A stretch of DNA of 64,000 bases from HK1 sp965202875 (GTDB lineage Bacteria; Pseudomonadota; Gammaproteobacteria; HK1). The stretch covers positions 3,348,001 through 3,412,000 of the forward strand of contig OZ241870.1 in NCBI GenBank assembly GCA_965202875.1, written 5' to 3'. Both the position numbers and the translations under genes were made by a program. Shown here in pieces: positions 21,385 to 30,380 of the stretch. Within the stretch, counting starts at the first letter, position 1; the number at the start of each line of letters is the position of its first letter. The notes beneath the pieces are model-generated. The model was not told the DNA's origin, ran no database searches, and saw only the letters and a program-made list of their open reading frames with translations.

Positions 21385-21654
21385 TCAAGGCCCTTGAACA
21401 CAGAGCATGTCCGGCTTGTTTTCACCCCTTCCGCCATCCCCACGACATTGAGTGCACCAGGATTGATCGCGTATGACACCACCCATGTTTCGCTCGCCGA
21501 ATCTCTCCATTCGAAAGTACGCATGGCGCCCCTGTCTCTCGGAGCATCGTGGACGACTCTTGAGCCTCCCACCATTACGATCACGATACTGGGATTCGTA
21601 AAGTGGTCTTCCACAATCAGGACACATGATTGCACTCTGCAAGCTGTCGGACAT
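21385..21654 (-). CDS. Uncertain small ORF with zinc-ribbon-like cysteines
   Basis: This 89-codon frame has MCPDCGRPLYES near the start and WCTQC near the end, a spacing that could bind zinc. An overlapping frame (21381-21635) has no cysteine pairs but is also open. The region is less GC-rich than its surroundings and lies in the DNA that separates carA from carB. I recognise no family, and it may be a remnant or not coding. The rest of 21115-21700 holds a degenerate copy of the GGATTCCCG-type hairpin near 21250. Confidence 0.25.
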   Translation of the reverse strand: MSDSLQSAIMCPDCGRPLYESQYRDRNGGRLKSRPRCSERQGRHAYFRMERFGERNMGGVIRDQSWCTQCRGDGGRGENKPDMLCVQGP

Positions 21655-21700
21655 TATTCCCGGTGGATGAAAAGTATTGCCGGGCTCTGGAAGCGTACAC

Positions 21701-22840
21701 CTACGGTCCGGCGTGCGCCGCCATCAGCTCGACGAAGCGGTCGAAGAGAGGGTTCGGATCATGCGGCCCCGGGCTCGCCTCCGGGTGGCCCTGGAAGCCG
21801 AAGGCCGGGACGTCGGTGCGGCGCAGGCCCTGGATGGTGCCGTCGAAGAGCGAGCGGTGGGTGACGGCGAGGTTGCCGGGGAGGCTCGACTCCTCGACCG
21901 CGAACCCGTGGTTCTGGCTGGTGATGAGGATCCGCCCCGATTCGAGGTCCTCCACCGGATGGTTCGCCCCGTGGTGGCCGAACTTCATCTTCATCGTGGC
22001 CGCCCCGCTCGCGAGCGCGAGCAACTGGTGGCCGAGGCAGATCCCGAACACCGGCACGCCCTGCCCGAGGAGCGCCCGGATGGATTCGATGGCGTAGCCG
22101 CAGGGCTCCGGGTCTCCGGGGCCGTTCGAGAGGAAGACGCCGTGGGGAGAACGCGCCAGCACGTCCCGCGCCGGGGTGCGGGCCGGCACCACCTCGACCC
22201 GGCATCCCCGCGCGACGAGCGTGCGCAGGATGTTGCGCTTCACCCCGAAGTCGTAGGCGACGACCCGCCACGGGAGCGCGTCCGATCCGGGGGCGTGGAA
22301 GCCGCGCTCTCCGGTCCATGGCCCGACCGTCCATTCGTAGGGCTCTTCGACACTGACCACCTCGGCCAGATCCATCCCCGCGAGTCCGGGAAAGGCGCGG
22401 GCCGAGGCGACGGCCGCGTGCTCGTCGATCCCGGACCCCGCGACCACGGCACCGGCCAGAGCGCCCTTCTCGCGCAGCCGCCGCGTCAGCCGGCGGGTGT
22501 CGATCCCGGCGATCCCCACCACCCGGTGGCGTTCCAGAAAGGCGCTCAAGGAGGAGTGCGAGCGCCAGTTGCTCGCGAGCGCCGGGGCGTCGCGCACCAC
22601 CAGCCCGCTCGCGAAGACGCCGCGGCTCTCCTCGTCCTCCGGATTGACCCCGGTGTTTCCCACGTGCGGATGGGTCAGGGCCACGATCTGGCGGCAGTAC
22701 GAGGGGTCGGTGAGGATCTCCTGGTACCCGGTCATCGCGGTGTTGAACACCACCTCGCCGGTGGCCACGCCTTCGGCGCCGATGGAATGGCCGCGGAACA
22801 GGCTGCCGTCTTCGAGCGCGAGCAGGGCTTCGAGGTTCAT
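21701..22840 (-). CDS. carA: Carbamoyl-phosphate synthase small subunit
   Basis: CarA hydrolyses glutamine and channels ammonia to CarB. The 379-residue protein has the N-terminal CPSase domain (GVATGEVVFNTAMTGYQEIL) and a C-terminal class I glutamine amidotransferase. The catalytic cysteine is in FGICLGHQLLALA, and the His-Glu pair is in FGFQGHPEASPGP. The length is standard. It is upstream of carB as usual but not adjacent, because foreign-looking DNA lies between them. Confidence 0.96.
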   Translation of the reverse strand: MNLEALLALEDGSLFRGHSIGAEGVATGEVVFNTAMTGYQEILTDPSYCRQIVALTHPHVGNTGVNPEDEESRGVFASGLVVRDAPALASNWRSHSSLSAFLERHRVVGIAGIDTRRLTRRLREKGALAGAVVAGSGIDEHAAVASARAFPGLAGMDLAEVVSVEEPYEWTVGPWTGERGFHAPGSDALPWRVVAYDFGVKRNILRTLVARGCRVEVVPARTPARDVLARSPHGVFLSNGPGDPEPCGYAIESIRALLGQGVPVFGICLGHQLLALASGAATMKMKFGHHGANHPVEDLESGRILITSQNHGFAVEESSLPGNLAVTHRSLFDGTIQGLRRTDVPAFGFQGHPEASPGPHDPNPLFDRFVELMAAHAGP

Positions 22841-22947
22841 TCAGGCCCCACCCGCGCAAAAAAGGGAAGCACCGCCGCGTGCGCTACCCGTTTCGTTCAT
22901 GTACGCCGGAATTCTTCACGAATATCAGGAATGGCAATGCTTCCCCA

Positions 22948-23433
22948 TCACGCCTGCGTCAATTCCGACGCATTCGGCGGGCAAGCGCCGTGTATTACCT
23001 TGATGCCTCTGTTCCCCAGGAATCCTGCTACGGGAACGAAATCCCGGCCGGAAGAAACCAGCACCGCCACATCATGATTGCCGTCCCATGCCAGACTGAT
23101 CAAGTCGGTTGCGATGCGCGTGTCCACCCCCTTCTCCTCGGTGCCTCGCATATCACCACCGCATTCCGGAATCGGACAATAACGCACCTCTTCGTGGCAT
23201 GAGGGACACTTGGGACCTTCCCGCTTGCGTTGCCTCGGCAGCATCAAACAGGTGACCCCCGGGAATCCGCCGACCGTATTTTCCATCCATCGCCGCAAAC
23301 CGCCATCTTTCCGATTACTGGGGTCATAAGAGCCGTAAACGTTCACTCCTTGATAGGCGATCAATGCTTCGGGATCAACGATACATCCAGCTTTGCGAGC
23401 CAAGCGAGGGCCTGATGTGAATTGACCCGTCAA
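22948..23433 (-). pseudogene. NYN (PIN-like) nuclease-domain protein, N-terminally replaced
   Basis: The C-terminal half matches NYN domains: EEKGVDTRIATDLISLAWDG, then DVAVLVSSGRDFVPVAGFL, with the acidic residues of the PIN-like RNase active site. A cysteine insert (CPSCHEEV and CPIPECGGDM) interrupts the middle. The expected first strand with the catalytic aspartate (hhhhDxxN) is weak or missing: the frame reads PRPIEGGDFERRYGNLTG upstream and then meets a stop where an IS110 fragment begins. It therefore looks truncated at its 5' end by the neighbouring insertion, although a TTG start at 23433 could still express it. Confidence 0.55.
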
Positions 23434-23478
23434 GTTGCCGTATCGTCTCTCGAAGTCGCCTCCCTCAATGGGCCGGGG

Positions 23479-23890
23479 TCAGGGCAATGCCGTCAACCCC
23501 TCCACCACCGGGCGCAACGACCACTGCTGCACACTCGCCCGCATCTGCACCTCCAGCCGCCCCGCCACCCGGCGCCGTGCCTCCAACACCGTGTCCACGT
23601 ACTCCTGAAACACCACCTGCTGCACCGGATGGGCGAACTTCTGCTCCTCCAACCACCGAAAGTGCTTCGCCGTCCACCGGCTCCTGCCTTCCCGGTACAC
23701 CCGTCCGTGACGCAGCAAGAACGCACCCAAGCGCTGACGCGCCTTCAGCTCGAGCCCCTTCAGGTCCCCGCGCGCCCGCGTCAGGTCGCGCATCGCCTCC
23801 TGCTCCGCGTCCGCCACCCACATCGCCCTCAACTCTCCCGCCCGGTGCAATCGCACCAACAGAGGCGGACCCCTTCGCGTTCGATGGCGT
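23479..23890 (-). pseudogene. IS110/IS1111-family transposase fragment
   Basis: The frame reads PPLLVRLHRAGELRAMWVAD, then EQEAMRDLTRARGDLKGLEL, LGAFLLRHGRVY and VQQVVFQEYVDTVLEA. This is the middle region of IS110-type (DEDD) transposases, including the coiled-coil linker. The N-terminal RuvC-like catalytic part and the C-terminal DUF116-like/transposase_20 domain are missing, and a TGA stops it at 23479. It is a degraded remnant next to the NYN remnant. Confidence 0.65.
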
Positions 23891-24214
23891 CCGCTTTCGA
23901 GCTCCGTGCCGACGCATCCAGGCTGGAGGAGGCGGCCCCGGCCTTTCCGCTGGTCTACGGACTCGCGCGGCGGTCGAGATGCTGCTCGCCGCGGGGGTCG
24001 CCGACACCGCGGCCCACATCACCGCGCTCCTTCGAGATCCTTCGCCAAATGTGACGTTCGCCGAATGCGACGATCGAGGCCGGGCGCCGGATTCCGGCGC
24101 TCGCACGGCTCCACGCGCCCGTCCGGTCATGGTGATCCATCGCCGGCCTGTATACGGTCTCCGTGTAGAACCTGCCGGAGTGCCTGCACGAGCATCTACG
24201 GACAGTCCTGACGT
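23891..24214. other. Intergenic remnant DNA
   Basis: No intact gene. A plus-strand stretch near 23960-24030 reads like a helix of a class V aminotransferase (AAVEMLLAAGVADTAAHITAL), possibly a relic, but no catalytic lysine region or other support was found. Confidence 0.35.
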
Positions 24215-26326
24215 TCACCGGCCCTGTCGGAGCGGGGGCACCGGCGCCTGTGCTGCCCGAATCCAGATCCGGTTGTCGTGGAACGCGCAGCCGCCCACCG
24301 GAGCCACCGCGTCCGCCCCGGTAAGCACGTTGACGCCCCTGCCCTCCTCGAAGGCGTGGTTGGGCCAGATGCTCTCCACGATCACCACCCCGCGCTGCGT
24401 CCCGCTGAACAGCACGACGTGGATGACGAGGTCGCCCCGGTCGTTGCCGAGACGCACGCGGTCGCCGTCGCGCACCCCGAGAGCCATCGCGTCCTCCGGG
24501 TGGATCATCACGCCGGGGCGGCCCTCGCGGCGGATGGAGGTCGGAGTTTCGGTGAACGACGAGTTGAGGTAGTGCCGGGCAGGCGCGGTCACCAGGCGGA
24601 AAGGCATCTCGTCGGTAGCCTCCTCGATGACCTCCCAATGATCGGGGAGGCGCGGCATGGCCGAGAGCAGCGCGTCGCCGACGAAGCCGTGCGGTGCGAG
24701 CGCCTTCCAGTCGGGGGCGAACCGGAATCTGCCGTCAGGATGGGCGAAGCCCCCGACGTAGTGTGATTCGTCGAAGTCCGGCTGGCAGTCGAACCAGCGC
24801 TCCGCTTCGAGCCGGTCGAGCCCCTCCCACCCCGACGCGCGCAAGGTGTGGTCGATGAGCTCGCGCGGGCTCATCCCGAAGCCCGGGTGCCCGACCCCCA
24901 GCCGCTCCGCGAGCGCGCAGACCACCTCGTGGTTCGAGCGGCATCCGTCCGGCGGTTCCACGATCTTCGGGCCGAGGATGATGTGCTGGTGGCCGCCGGA
25001 CTGGTAGACGTCGTCGTGCTCCAGGAACATCGTCGCCGGCAGCACCACGTCCGCGACCGCCGCCGTCTCGGTCATGAACTGTTCGTGCACGCAGACGAAC
25101 AGGTCGTCGCGGGCGAAGCCGCGGTGCACCCGTTCGAGCTCCGGCGCAACCATCATCGGGTTCGTGTTCTGGATGAACAGCGCCGTCACCGGCGGACCGC
25201 CGGCCAGATCGCGCGGGTCGCCTTCGAGGATCGGCCCGATGCGCGACTGATCGAGGGCCCGCACCGAGGGGTCCAGGGCGTCGAGCCCTTCGAGCATCGT
25301 CTTGTCCCAGTGGTAGATCGCCCCGTTGTTGTGGAACGCGCCACCGCCCTCGTGCAGCCACGCGCCGGTCACCGCCGCGATGGAAAGCGCCGCGTGCATG
25401 TTGATCGCGCCGTTGCGCTGGCGGGCGAAACCGTAGCCGAGGCGGAGGTAGGTGCGCGGGGTCGTCCCGATCATCCGGGCCAGGGTCTCGATGGTGTCCG
25501 CCGGCACCCCGGTGATGCGCGCCGCCCACTGTGGAGAGCGCTCCGCGAGGTGGCGCTCCAGCGCCTCGGGGCAGTCGGTGTAGCGCGCGAGGTAGTCGCG
25601 GTCCGCGTGGCCGTCGCGGAAGAGGACGTGCATCACCGCACAGGCGAGCGCCCCGTCGGTGCCGGGACGCACGCACACGAACAGGTCCGCCTGCTTCGCG
25701 GTGGCGTTGCGGTAGGCGTCGATCACCACGATCGGCGCCTTGCGCGCGCGCCGCGCCTCCAGGGCGTGGGTCATCACGTTGACCTGGGTCGCGGCGGCGT
25801 TGGTGCCCCAGATGACCACCAGATCGGATTGCGCCATTTCGCGCGGATCGCTGCCCGCGAGCCGCCCCGTCCCGGCGATGAACCCGTTCCAGGCCAGGGT
25901 GACGCAGATGGTCGAATGCTGCCCGGAGTAGCGCTTGACGTGACGCAGGCGGTTGAGTCCGTCGCGCATCACCAGGCCCATGGTTCCGGCGTAGTGGTAA
26001 GGCCACACCGTCTCCGGGCCGAAACGCCGCTCGGCCTGGAGCAGCGCCTCGGCCACGACATCGAGTGCATCGTCCCAGGACACCGGCTCGAAGCCCGACC
26101 CCTTGCCCGCGGTGCGGCGCAACGGGGTGGTCAGCCGGTCGGGGTGGTGGATCCGCTCGGCGTAGCGCGCGACCTTGCTGCAGACGACGCCCGCGGTGTA
26201 GGTGTTCTCCTTCGCCCCGCGCACCTTGCCGACGAGCCGCTCGCCGATGCGTTCGACTTCGAGCGCGCACGTGGACGGGCAGTCGTGCGGGCAGGCGCTG
26301 GAGCGTATCTCCGGTTGTGCGGCCAT
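24215..26326 (-). CDS. Molybdopterin (bis-MGD) oxidoreductase catalytic subunit
   Basis: The 703-residue protein belongs to the DMSO reductase superfamily. Its N-terminal iron-sulfur signature is CPHDCPSTC (about residues 12-20) followed by VCSKV (about 48-52), which binds one 4Fe-4S cluster. Molybdopterin domains follow (DLVVIWGTNAAATQ, LFVCVHEQFMTETAAVADVVLP), and the C-terminal dinucleotide-binding beta barrel spans about 575-695 (ALGVRDGDRVRLGNDRGDL). No twin-arginine signal is visible, so it should be cytoplasmic. No iron-sulfur or membrane partner gene is nearby, as for assimilatory or single-subunit members. The start is supported by AAGGAGG. The substrate cannot be told from sequence. 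A tungstate-type transporter is encoded further along. Confidence 0.88.
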   Translation of the reverse strand: MAAQPEIRSSACPHDCPSTCALEVERIGERLVGKVRGAKENTYTAGVVCSKVARYAERIHHPDRLTTPLRRTAGKGSGFEPVSWDDALDVVAEALLQAERRFGPETVWPYHYAGTMGLVMRDGLNRLRHVKRYSGQHSTICVTLAWNGFIAGTGRLAGSDPREMAQSDLVVIWGTNAAATQVNVMTHALEARRARKAPIVVIDAYRNATAKQADLFVCVRPGTDGALACAVMHVLFRDGHADRDYLARYTDCPEALERHLAERSPQWAARITGVPADTIETLARMIGTTPRTYLRLGYGFARQRNGAINMHAALSIAAVTGAWLHEGGGAFHNNGAIYHWDKTMLEGLDALDPSVRALDQSRIGPILEGDPRDLAGGPPVTALFIQNTNPMMVAPELERVHRGFARDDLFVCVHEQFMTETAAVADVVLPATMFLEHDDVYQSGGHQHIILGPKIVEPPDGCRSNHEVVCALAERLGVGHPGFGMSPRELIDHTLRASGWEGLDRLEAERWFDCQPDFDESHYVGGFAHPDGRFRFAPDWKALAPHGFVGDALLSAMPRLPDHWEVIEEATDEMPFRLVTAPARHYLNSSFTETPTSIRREGRPGVMIHPEDAMALGVRDGDRVRLGNDRGDLVIHVVLFSGTQRGVVIVESIWPNHAFEEGRGVNVLTGADAVAPVGGCAFHDNRIWIRAAQAPVPPLRQGR

Positions 26327-26479
26327 CGTCGGGGTTCCTCCTTTTCAAGACCGCGGGGCCTTCCGGGCCGGGCCTCGCCGCCCGATGGTAGGGCAGATGT
26401 CGCCCGGCCGGTAGCGTAGACGACGGTGGGACAGACTGTTCCGCCCGGCGGTCGGCGGCGAACGGCCGGACGGTTTGAC

Positions 26480-27253
26480 GCCGGAACGCGGTGGCGCCGA
26501 TTCCGCGGGCGAAGTCCAGGATCTCGTCGTCGGTGCGCACGCCGTCGCCGGGCAAGGCTTCGCGGGTGAAGTACGGTGCGAGCGGTGCGGTGCGCATCAG
26601 CCGGCGCGCGAGCCCGATGCCGGCTGTGAGCACCCGCCGGTCCATCTCGTCGGCAAGGTAGTTCGGCTGGATCGCCGGCTTGTCGAGGGGGTTCGCGGTC
26701 CGCGCCCGGACGTATCCGGCGCTCTCCGGGCGCTGCTGCCAGACCGCGACCGAGGCGCCCGGTTCGTCTTCCAGGGCCGACTGCACGCCCTGCCTGTAGC
26801 TTGCCGGGGTGAAGGTCAGTTGAAGATCGCCTGAATCGAGGGCCTCGTCCGATTTCCAGAAGCAGTGCACCAGGGTCGGCTGCAAGGTGAGGATCCCGGT
26901 GCCGAGCGCGAGGTATTTCAGGATCTCCACCCCGAGCCGCCAGCCGCGGGCGGGCTCGTTGATGGTGCGCGCGCGCCTGACCCGGAACGCGGTGCGGATC
27001 GTGTAGTGGTCACGCAGGTGTTCGCCCACCCCCGGCAACGCCTTGCGCACGGGGATGCCCAGCGCGGGCGGACCCACCCCGGAGAGCTGTAGGAGCTGCG
27101 GCGAGTTGACGGCGCCGCCGGAAACGATCACCTCGCGCGTTGCGCCGCTGCATGGCGGGGCGCAGATGCGCCCGCGCTCAGGCGGTTCACGAGGGTGGCG
27201 CCGGCGGTGCCGGCGCCGACGACGCCGAAGTCGAAGACGTCTCCGTTCGGCAT
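26480..27253 (-). pseudogene. GMC-family oxidoreductase (choline dehydrogenase type), internally deleted
   Basis: The gene starts with MPNGDVFDFGVVGAGTAGAT, a good FAD-binding GxGxxG N-terminus, at 27253. Only about 30 codons later, in another frame, it resumes at REVIVSGGAVNSPQLLQLSG, the middle of a GMC oxidoreductase. About 200 residues normally lie between these motifs. The second part continues to DDEILDFARGIGATAF near 26485 and then ends, lacking the final His-containing active-site region and the NTNAPT-type end. At least two deletions and a frameshift have therefore removed the function. Confidence 0.75.
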
Positions 27254-27477
27254 GACGCGTTACCCGACCCGAACGGCAATCTGCGCGGTCCGTCCGTTCC
27301 GCCTTGCACCGGAGACGCCCCGCTTCGGCACGGTGCGCCGCCTGCTTCGGAAGGTGGCCTCGGGGGCACGCTCCGATCCCGTGGCGTTTCCGCGCGCTAC
27401 GGCGCGCGATTCGCATCGGACGGCCGCCCGCGTACCCGCCTTGAACCGAAGTCGCCCGCCCGGCATGACCTGCTCCG

Positions 27478-28236
27478 CTACCCCCGCCCCACGAACGGCA
27501 TCTTGGTGGCCATGATGGTCAGGGTCAGCACGTTGGCGTCGAGCGGGAGGCTTGCCATGTAGAGCAGCGCCCGCGCCACGTGCTCCGCGTCCATGAGCGG
27601 TTCGACCGCGATCTCCCCGTCCGCCTGCGGCACCCCCTCGGCCATCCGCGCGGTCATCTCGGTCGCTGCGTTGCCGATGTCGATCTGGCCGCACGCGATG
27701 TCGTACTTGCGCCCGTCGAGCGACGCGGATCGGGTCAATCCGGTGATCGCGTGCTTGGTCGAGGTGTAGGGCGCCGAGTTCGGGCGCGGCGCCTGGGCGG
27801 AGATCGAGCCGTTGTTCACGATGCGCCCGCCCATCGGGGTCTGGCTCTTCATCAGCCTGAACGCTTCCCGGGTGCACAGGAACGCGCCGGTCAGGTTGAC
27901 GTCGACGACGTTCCGCCATTGCTCGACGGCGAGGTCTTCGAGCGGAACGCCGGGAGCGCCGAGGCCGGCGTTGTTGAACAGGACGTCGAGCCGGCCGAAC
28001 ACCTCCTTCGTCTTCGCGAAGAGCGCTGCCACCGACGCCGGATCGCTCACGTCGGCCGGCGCCACCAGCGCCCGCCCGCCGTCCGCCCCGGCGCCGGCCT
28101 TCGTCTTCTCCAGCAGCCCGGGACGGCGCCCGGCCAGCACCACCGAATACCCCTCGCGCAGCATCGCCAGCGCGCAGGCCCGGCCGACCCCGGTGCCGGC
28201 GCCGGTGATCATCGCAACCTTTCCGTTCCCGCTCAT
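27478..28236 (-). CDS. Short-chain dehydrogenase/reductase
   Basis: The 252-residue protein is a classical SDR: a cofactor motif TGAGTGVGRA (about residues 11-20), NNAG (about 88), and the catalytic Ser-Tyr-Lys as NGSISAQA then YTSTKH (about 147-166). It should oxidise or reduce an alcohol/ketone with NAD(P)(H) in the cytoplasm. It lies between the GMC remnant and a hydratase-fold gene on the same strand, which suggests a small catabolic cluster. The substrate is unknown. Confidence 0.88.
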   Translation of the reverse strand: MSGNGKVAMITGAGTGVGRACALAMLREGYSVVLAGRRPGLLEKTKAGAGADGGRALVAPADVSDPASVAALFAKTKEVFGRLDVLFNNAGLGAPGVPLEDLAVEQWRNVVDVNLTGAFLCTREAFRLMKSQTPMGGRIVNNGSISAQAPRPNSAPYTSTKHAITGLTRSASLDGRKYDIACGQIDIGNAATEMTARMAEGVPQADGEIAVEPLMDAEHVARALLYMASLPLDANVLTLTIMATKMPFVGRG

Positions 28237-28408
28237 TCCGCTTCCTCCCTGTTGTTCCCGCCAACCCGCCGGCGCACCCCGCGCAGCATCACCGGCCTGC
28301 TCCGCGGCCGTTGCAGCGCGGCGGCCCGATCACCACCTTTCCGCCGTCCGGGTCCGATGGGCCGCCGTGCGAAAGTGCCGAAATGGACGTACAGGGATGC
28401 GGCGCTCC

Positions 28409-29068
28409 TCAGGCGAACGACGCCTCGACGGTGCCGAGCGCCCCGAAATCCGCCCGCGCCTCGTCACCGGGGGCGATCGGCAGGATGCCGCCGCAGGTGC
28501 CGGTCATCACCACGTCCCCGGCCCGCAGCCCGCGTTCGACGACGAGCGGCCGGGTCGCGAGCCAGCCCACCGCCGCGAGCGGGTCGCCCCACGTCAGCAG
28601 CGAGCCGGCACCGCGCGCCTTCTCCTCCCCGTTGATGGTGACGACGAGCTCCTGGGCCGCGAGATCGAGCGAACGCCAGTCCGCTCCGCCGCGCTCGCCC
28701 TCGACGAACGCGACGTTCGCCGCACCGTCCGCGATCAGCACGAGCCCGCCGTTGGCGAAGCCGCCGGGCAGCCGGCAGCCGACAATCTCGAACGAGGGGG
28801 CGACGTAGTCCACCGACGCCGCGATCTCCTCGGCCGGGTACGGGTAGTCCCGCGCGGGCACGTCGCCCGCGAGCTTGACGAGGAACTCGGTTTCGAGCGC
28901 CGGCGCGTGGGCGGTGGGCAGGGGAATGCGCGCGCCGTTGCCGGATCGGAACGGCGCAAGCAGCGGGCCGGCGAACGGGCTGTCGAGCTTGAGCGTCTCA
29001 AGGGCCTTTCCGTTGGTCGCGCCGAGCTTCCAGCCGGCGAGCGCGGCGGCGATTTCCGCAGGGGTCAT
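28409..29068 (-). CDS. 2-keto-4-pentenoate hydratase / FAA-hydrolase fold protein
   Basis: The 219-residue product matches the MhpD-like branch of the fumarylacetoacetase fold: GWKLGATNGKALETL near the start, ALETEFLVKLAGDVPARD in the metal-binding core (ExE), and GDVVMTGTCGGILPIAPGD at the end. The family adds water to 2-hydroxypenta-2,4-dienoates or decarboxylates related keto acids. AGGGAGG lies just before the ATG at 29068 and decides the start. It is somewhat short at the N-terminus compared with MhpD (about 260 residues). The SDR gene follows on the same strand. Confidence 0.8.
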   Translation of the reverse strand: MTPAEIAAALAGWKLGATNGKALETLKLDSPFAGPLLAPFRSGNGARIPLPTAHAPALETEFLVKLAGDVPARDYPYPAEEIAASVDYVAPSFEIVGCRLPGGFANGGLVLIADGAANVAFVEGERGGADWRSLDLAAQELVVTINGEEKARGAGSLLTWGDPLAAVGWLATRPLVVERGLRAGDVVMTGTCGGILPIAPGDEARADFGALGTVEASFA

Positions 29069-29509
29069 GGCAACCTCCCTATGTGGTGTCGGACGTCCGG
29101 CGGTGGGCGAACGTCGATCCTCGTCCCCGGCCGCGCAGTCCGCGAGGTTTTGGAAGCACTCCCATGACGGAATGCCTGGAACGCCTTCCGCGGGCGCACC
29201 GCATCGCCCGGCTTCGATGAGACCGGACTTCGTCGGAAGCAGCCGGAATCGTCCCGTAGAACAAGCGGCAAAGCAAACGCGCCGGCTCACTCCTCTCCGG
29301 CGCCTTGGCCGCCTCGGGTGCGTGGCGCGGCAGACTGCCCGTGACTGGGCGGTCGGCCGCGCCCCCCGGTCCGTTCCCCCGTCGAACCGAACGTCGTGAC
29401 GCCCGGGGATCTGCTATCTTCGCCTTCCGATGTGCCGCCGCGGCTGCCACCGGGCGCGGACCGGGACGGAGACACGCAAACTCCGGGGGTTCCGCCAATC
29501 GACGCGCCG
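29069..29509. other. Divergent intergenic region
   Basis: This lies between the hydratase-fold gene and the ABC transporter operon and must contain both promoters. A GTG at 29396 could extend the permease upstream by 38 residues, but that extension looks non-conserved. No other gene is seen. Confidence 0.45.
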
Positions 29510-30331
29510 ATGACCGACTCCCGCCCGCCGCCGAAGTTCATGCGCAGACACCGTTGGTGGAACGCGCCCTGGTTCGACACCCTCCAGTTCTTCGTGTTCA
29601 CGGGCGCCCTGCTGTGGCTGACGGTCGCCGGCGCGATGAGCATGGGGTACAACTGGCAGTGGTACCGGGTGCCCCGCTTCATCTACCGCGTGGTGGACGG
29701 GGAGCTGATCTGGGGGCCGCTGATGAAGGGGCTGGTGGTCACCCTGGAGATCACCGCGTACAGCGTCGTCATCACCCTCGCGATCGGGCTGGTCACCGCC
29801 CTGCTGCGGCTCTCGAGCTCCTGGTCCGGGCGGATCGTCTCGAAGGTCTACCTGGAGGCGATCCGCAACACCCCGCTGCTGATCCAGATCTACCTGTTCT
29901 ACTTCGTCCTCGGCCCGATCGTCGGCCTGGACCGGTTCTGGGTCGGGGTCCTGTGCCTGTCGGTGTTCGAGGGCGCGTTCGCCTGCGAGGTGATCCGGGC
30001 CGGGATCCTCTCCGTCCCGCGCGGGCAGTGGGAGGCGAGCGACAGCATCGGGCTCGACCGCTTGCAGGGATACCTCCACGTGATCCTCCCGCAGGCGGTG
30101 CCGCTGATGCTTCCGCCGCTGACCGGGCTCGTCATCTCGCTCATCAAGAACTCGGCCATCGTCAGCGTCATCGCGGTGTTCGACCTCACCACCGAGGGGC
30201 GCAACATCATCGCGGACACGTTCCTGAGCTTCGAGATCTGGATGACGGTCGCCGCCATCTACCTGGTGCTGACCGTCACCCTGTCGGTGTTCGTGAGCTA
30301 TCTCGAGCACCGCGTCCGGGTGCGCACGTAG
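29510..30331 (+). CDS. Polar amino acid ABC transporter permease 1 (HisM/GlnP family)
   Basis: The 273-residue inner-membrane subunit has a first span near residues 25-45, then the HisM-type permease domain with GLVVTLEITAYSVVITLAIG and five helices. The ATPase-contact (EAA) loop reads EASDSIGLDRLQGYLHVILP, followed by PQAVPLMLPPLTG. The ATG at 29510 gives the usual cytoplasmic N-terminus; a GTG at 29396 is an alternative. It is the first gene of an operon with a binding protein, a second permease and an ATPase. Confidence 0.88.
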   Translation: MTDSRPPPKFMRRHRWWNAPWFDTLQFFVFTGALLWLTVAGAMSMGYNWQWYRVPRFIYRVVDGELIWGPLMKGLVVTLEITAYSVVITLAIGLVTALLRLSSSWSGRIVSKVYLEAIRNTPLLIQIYLFYFVLGPIVGLDRFWVGVLCLSVFEGAFACEVIRAGILSVPRGQWEASDSIGLDRLQGYLHVILPQAVPLMLPPLTGLVISLIKNSAIVSVIAVFDLTTEGRNIIADTFLSFEIWMTVAAIYLVLTVTLSVFVSYLEHRVRVRT

Positions 30332-30380
30332 GAACACGGCGCGCACCCTTTTTTCGACACCACCCGAAAAGGAGAAGGCA

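Noticed and set aside
23940..24060. Possible class V aminotransferase relic
   Set aside because: One helix-like stretch only. Without a lysine site or flanking matches I do not list it as a gene.
24735..27416. Long minus-strand frame joining Mo-oxidoreductase and GMC regions
   Set aside because: Its first half contains the true GMC remnant, but the second half is a wrong-frame reading of the Mo-oxidoreductase gene.
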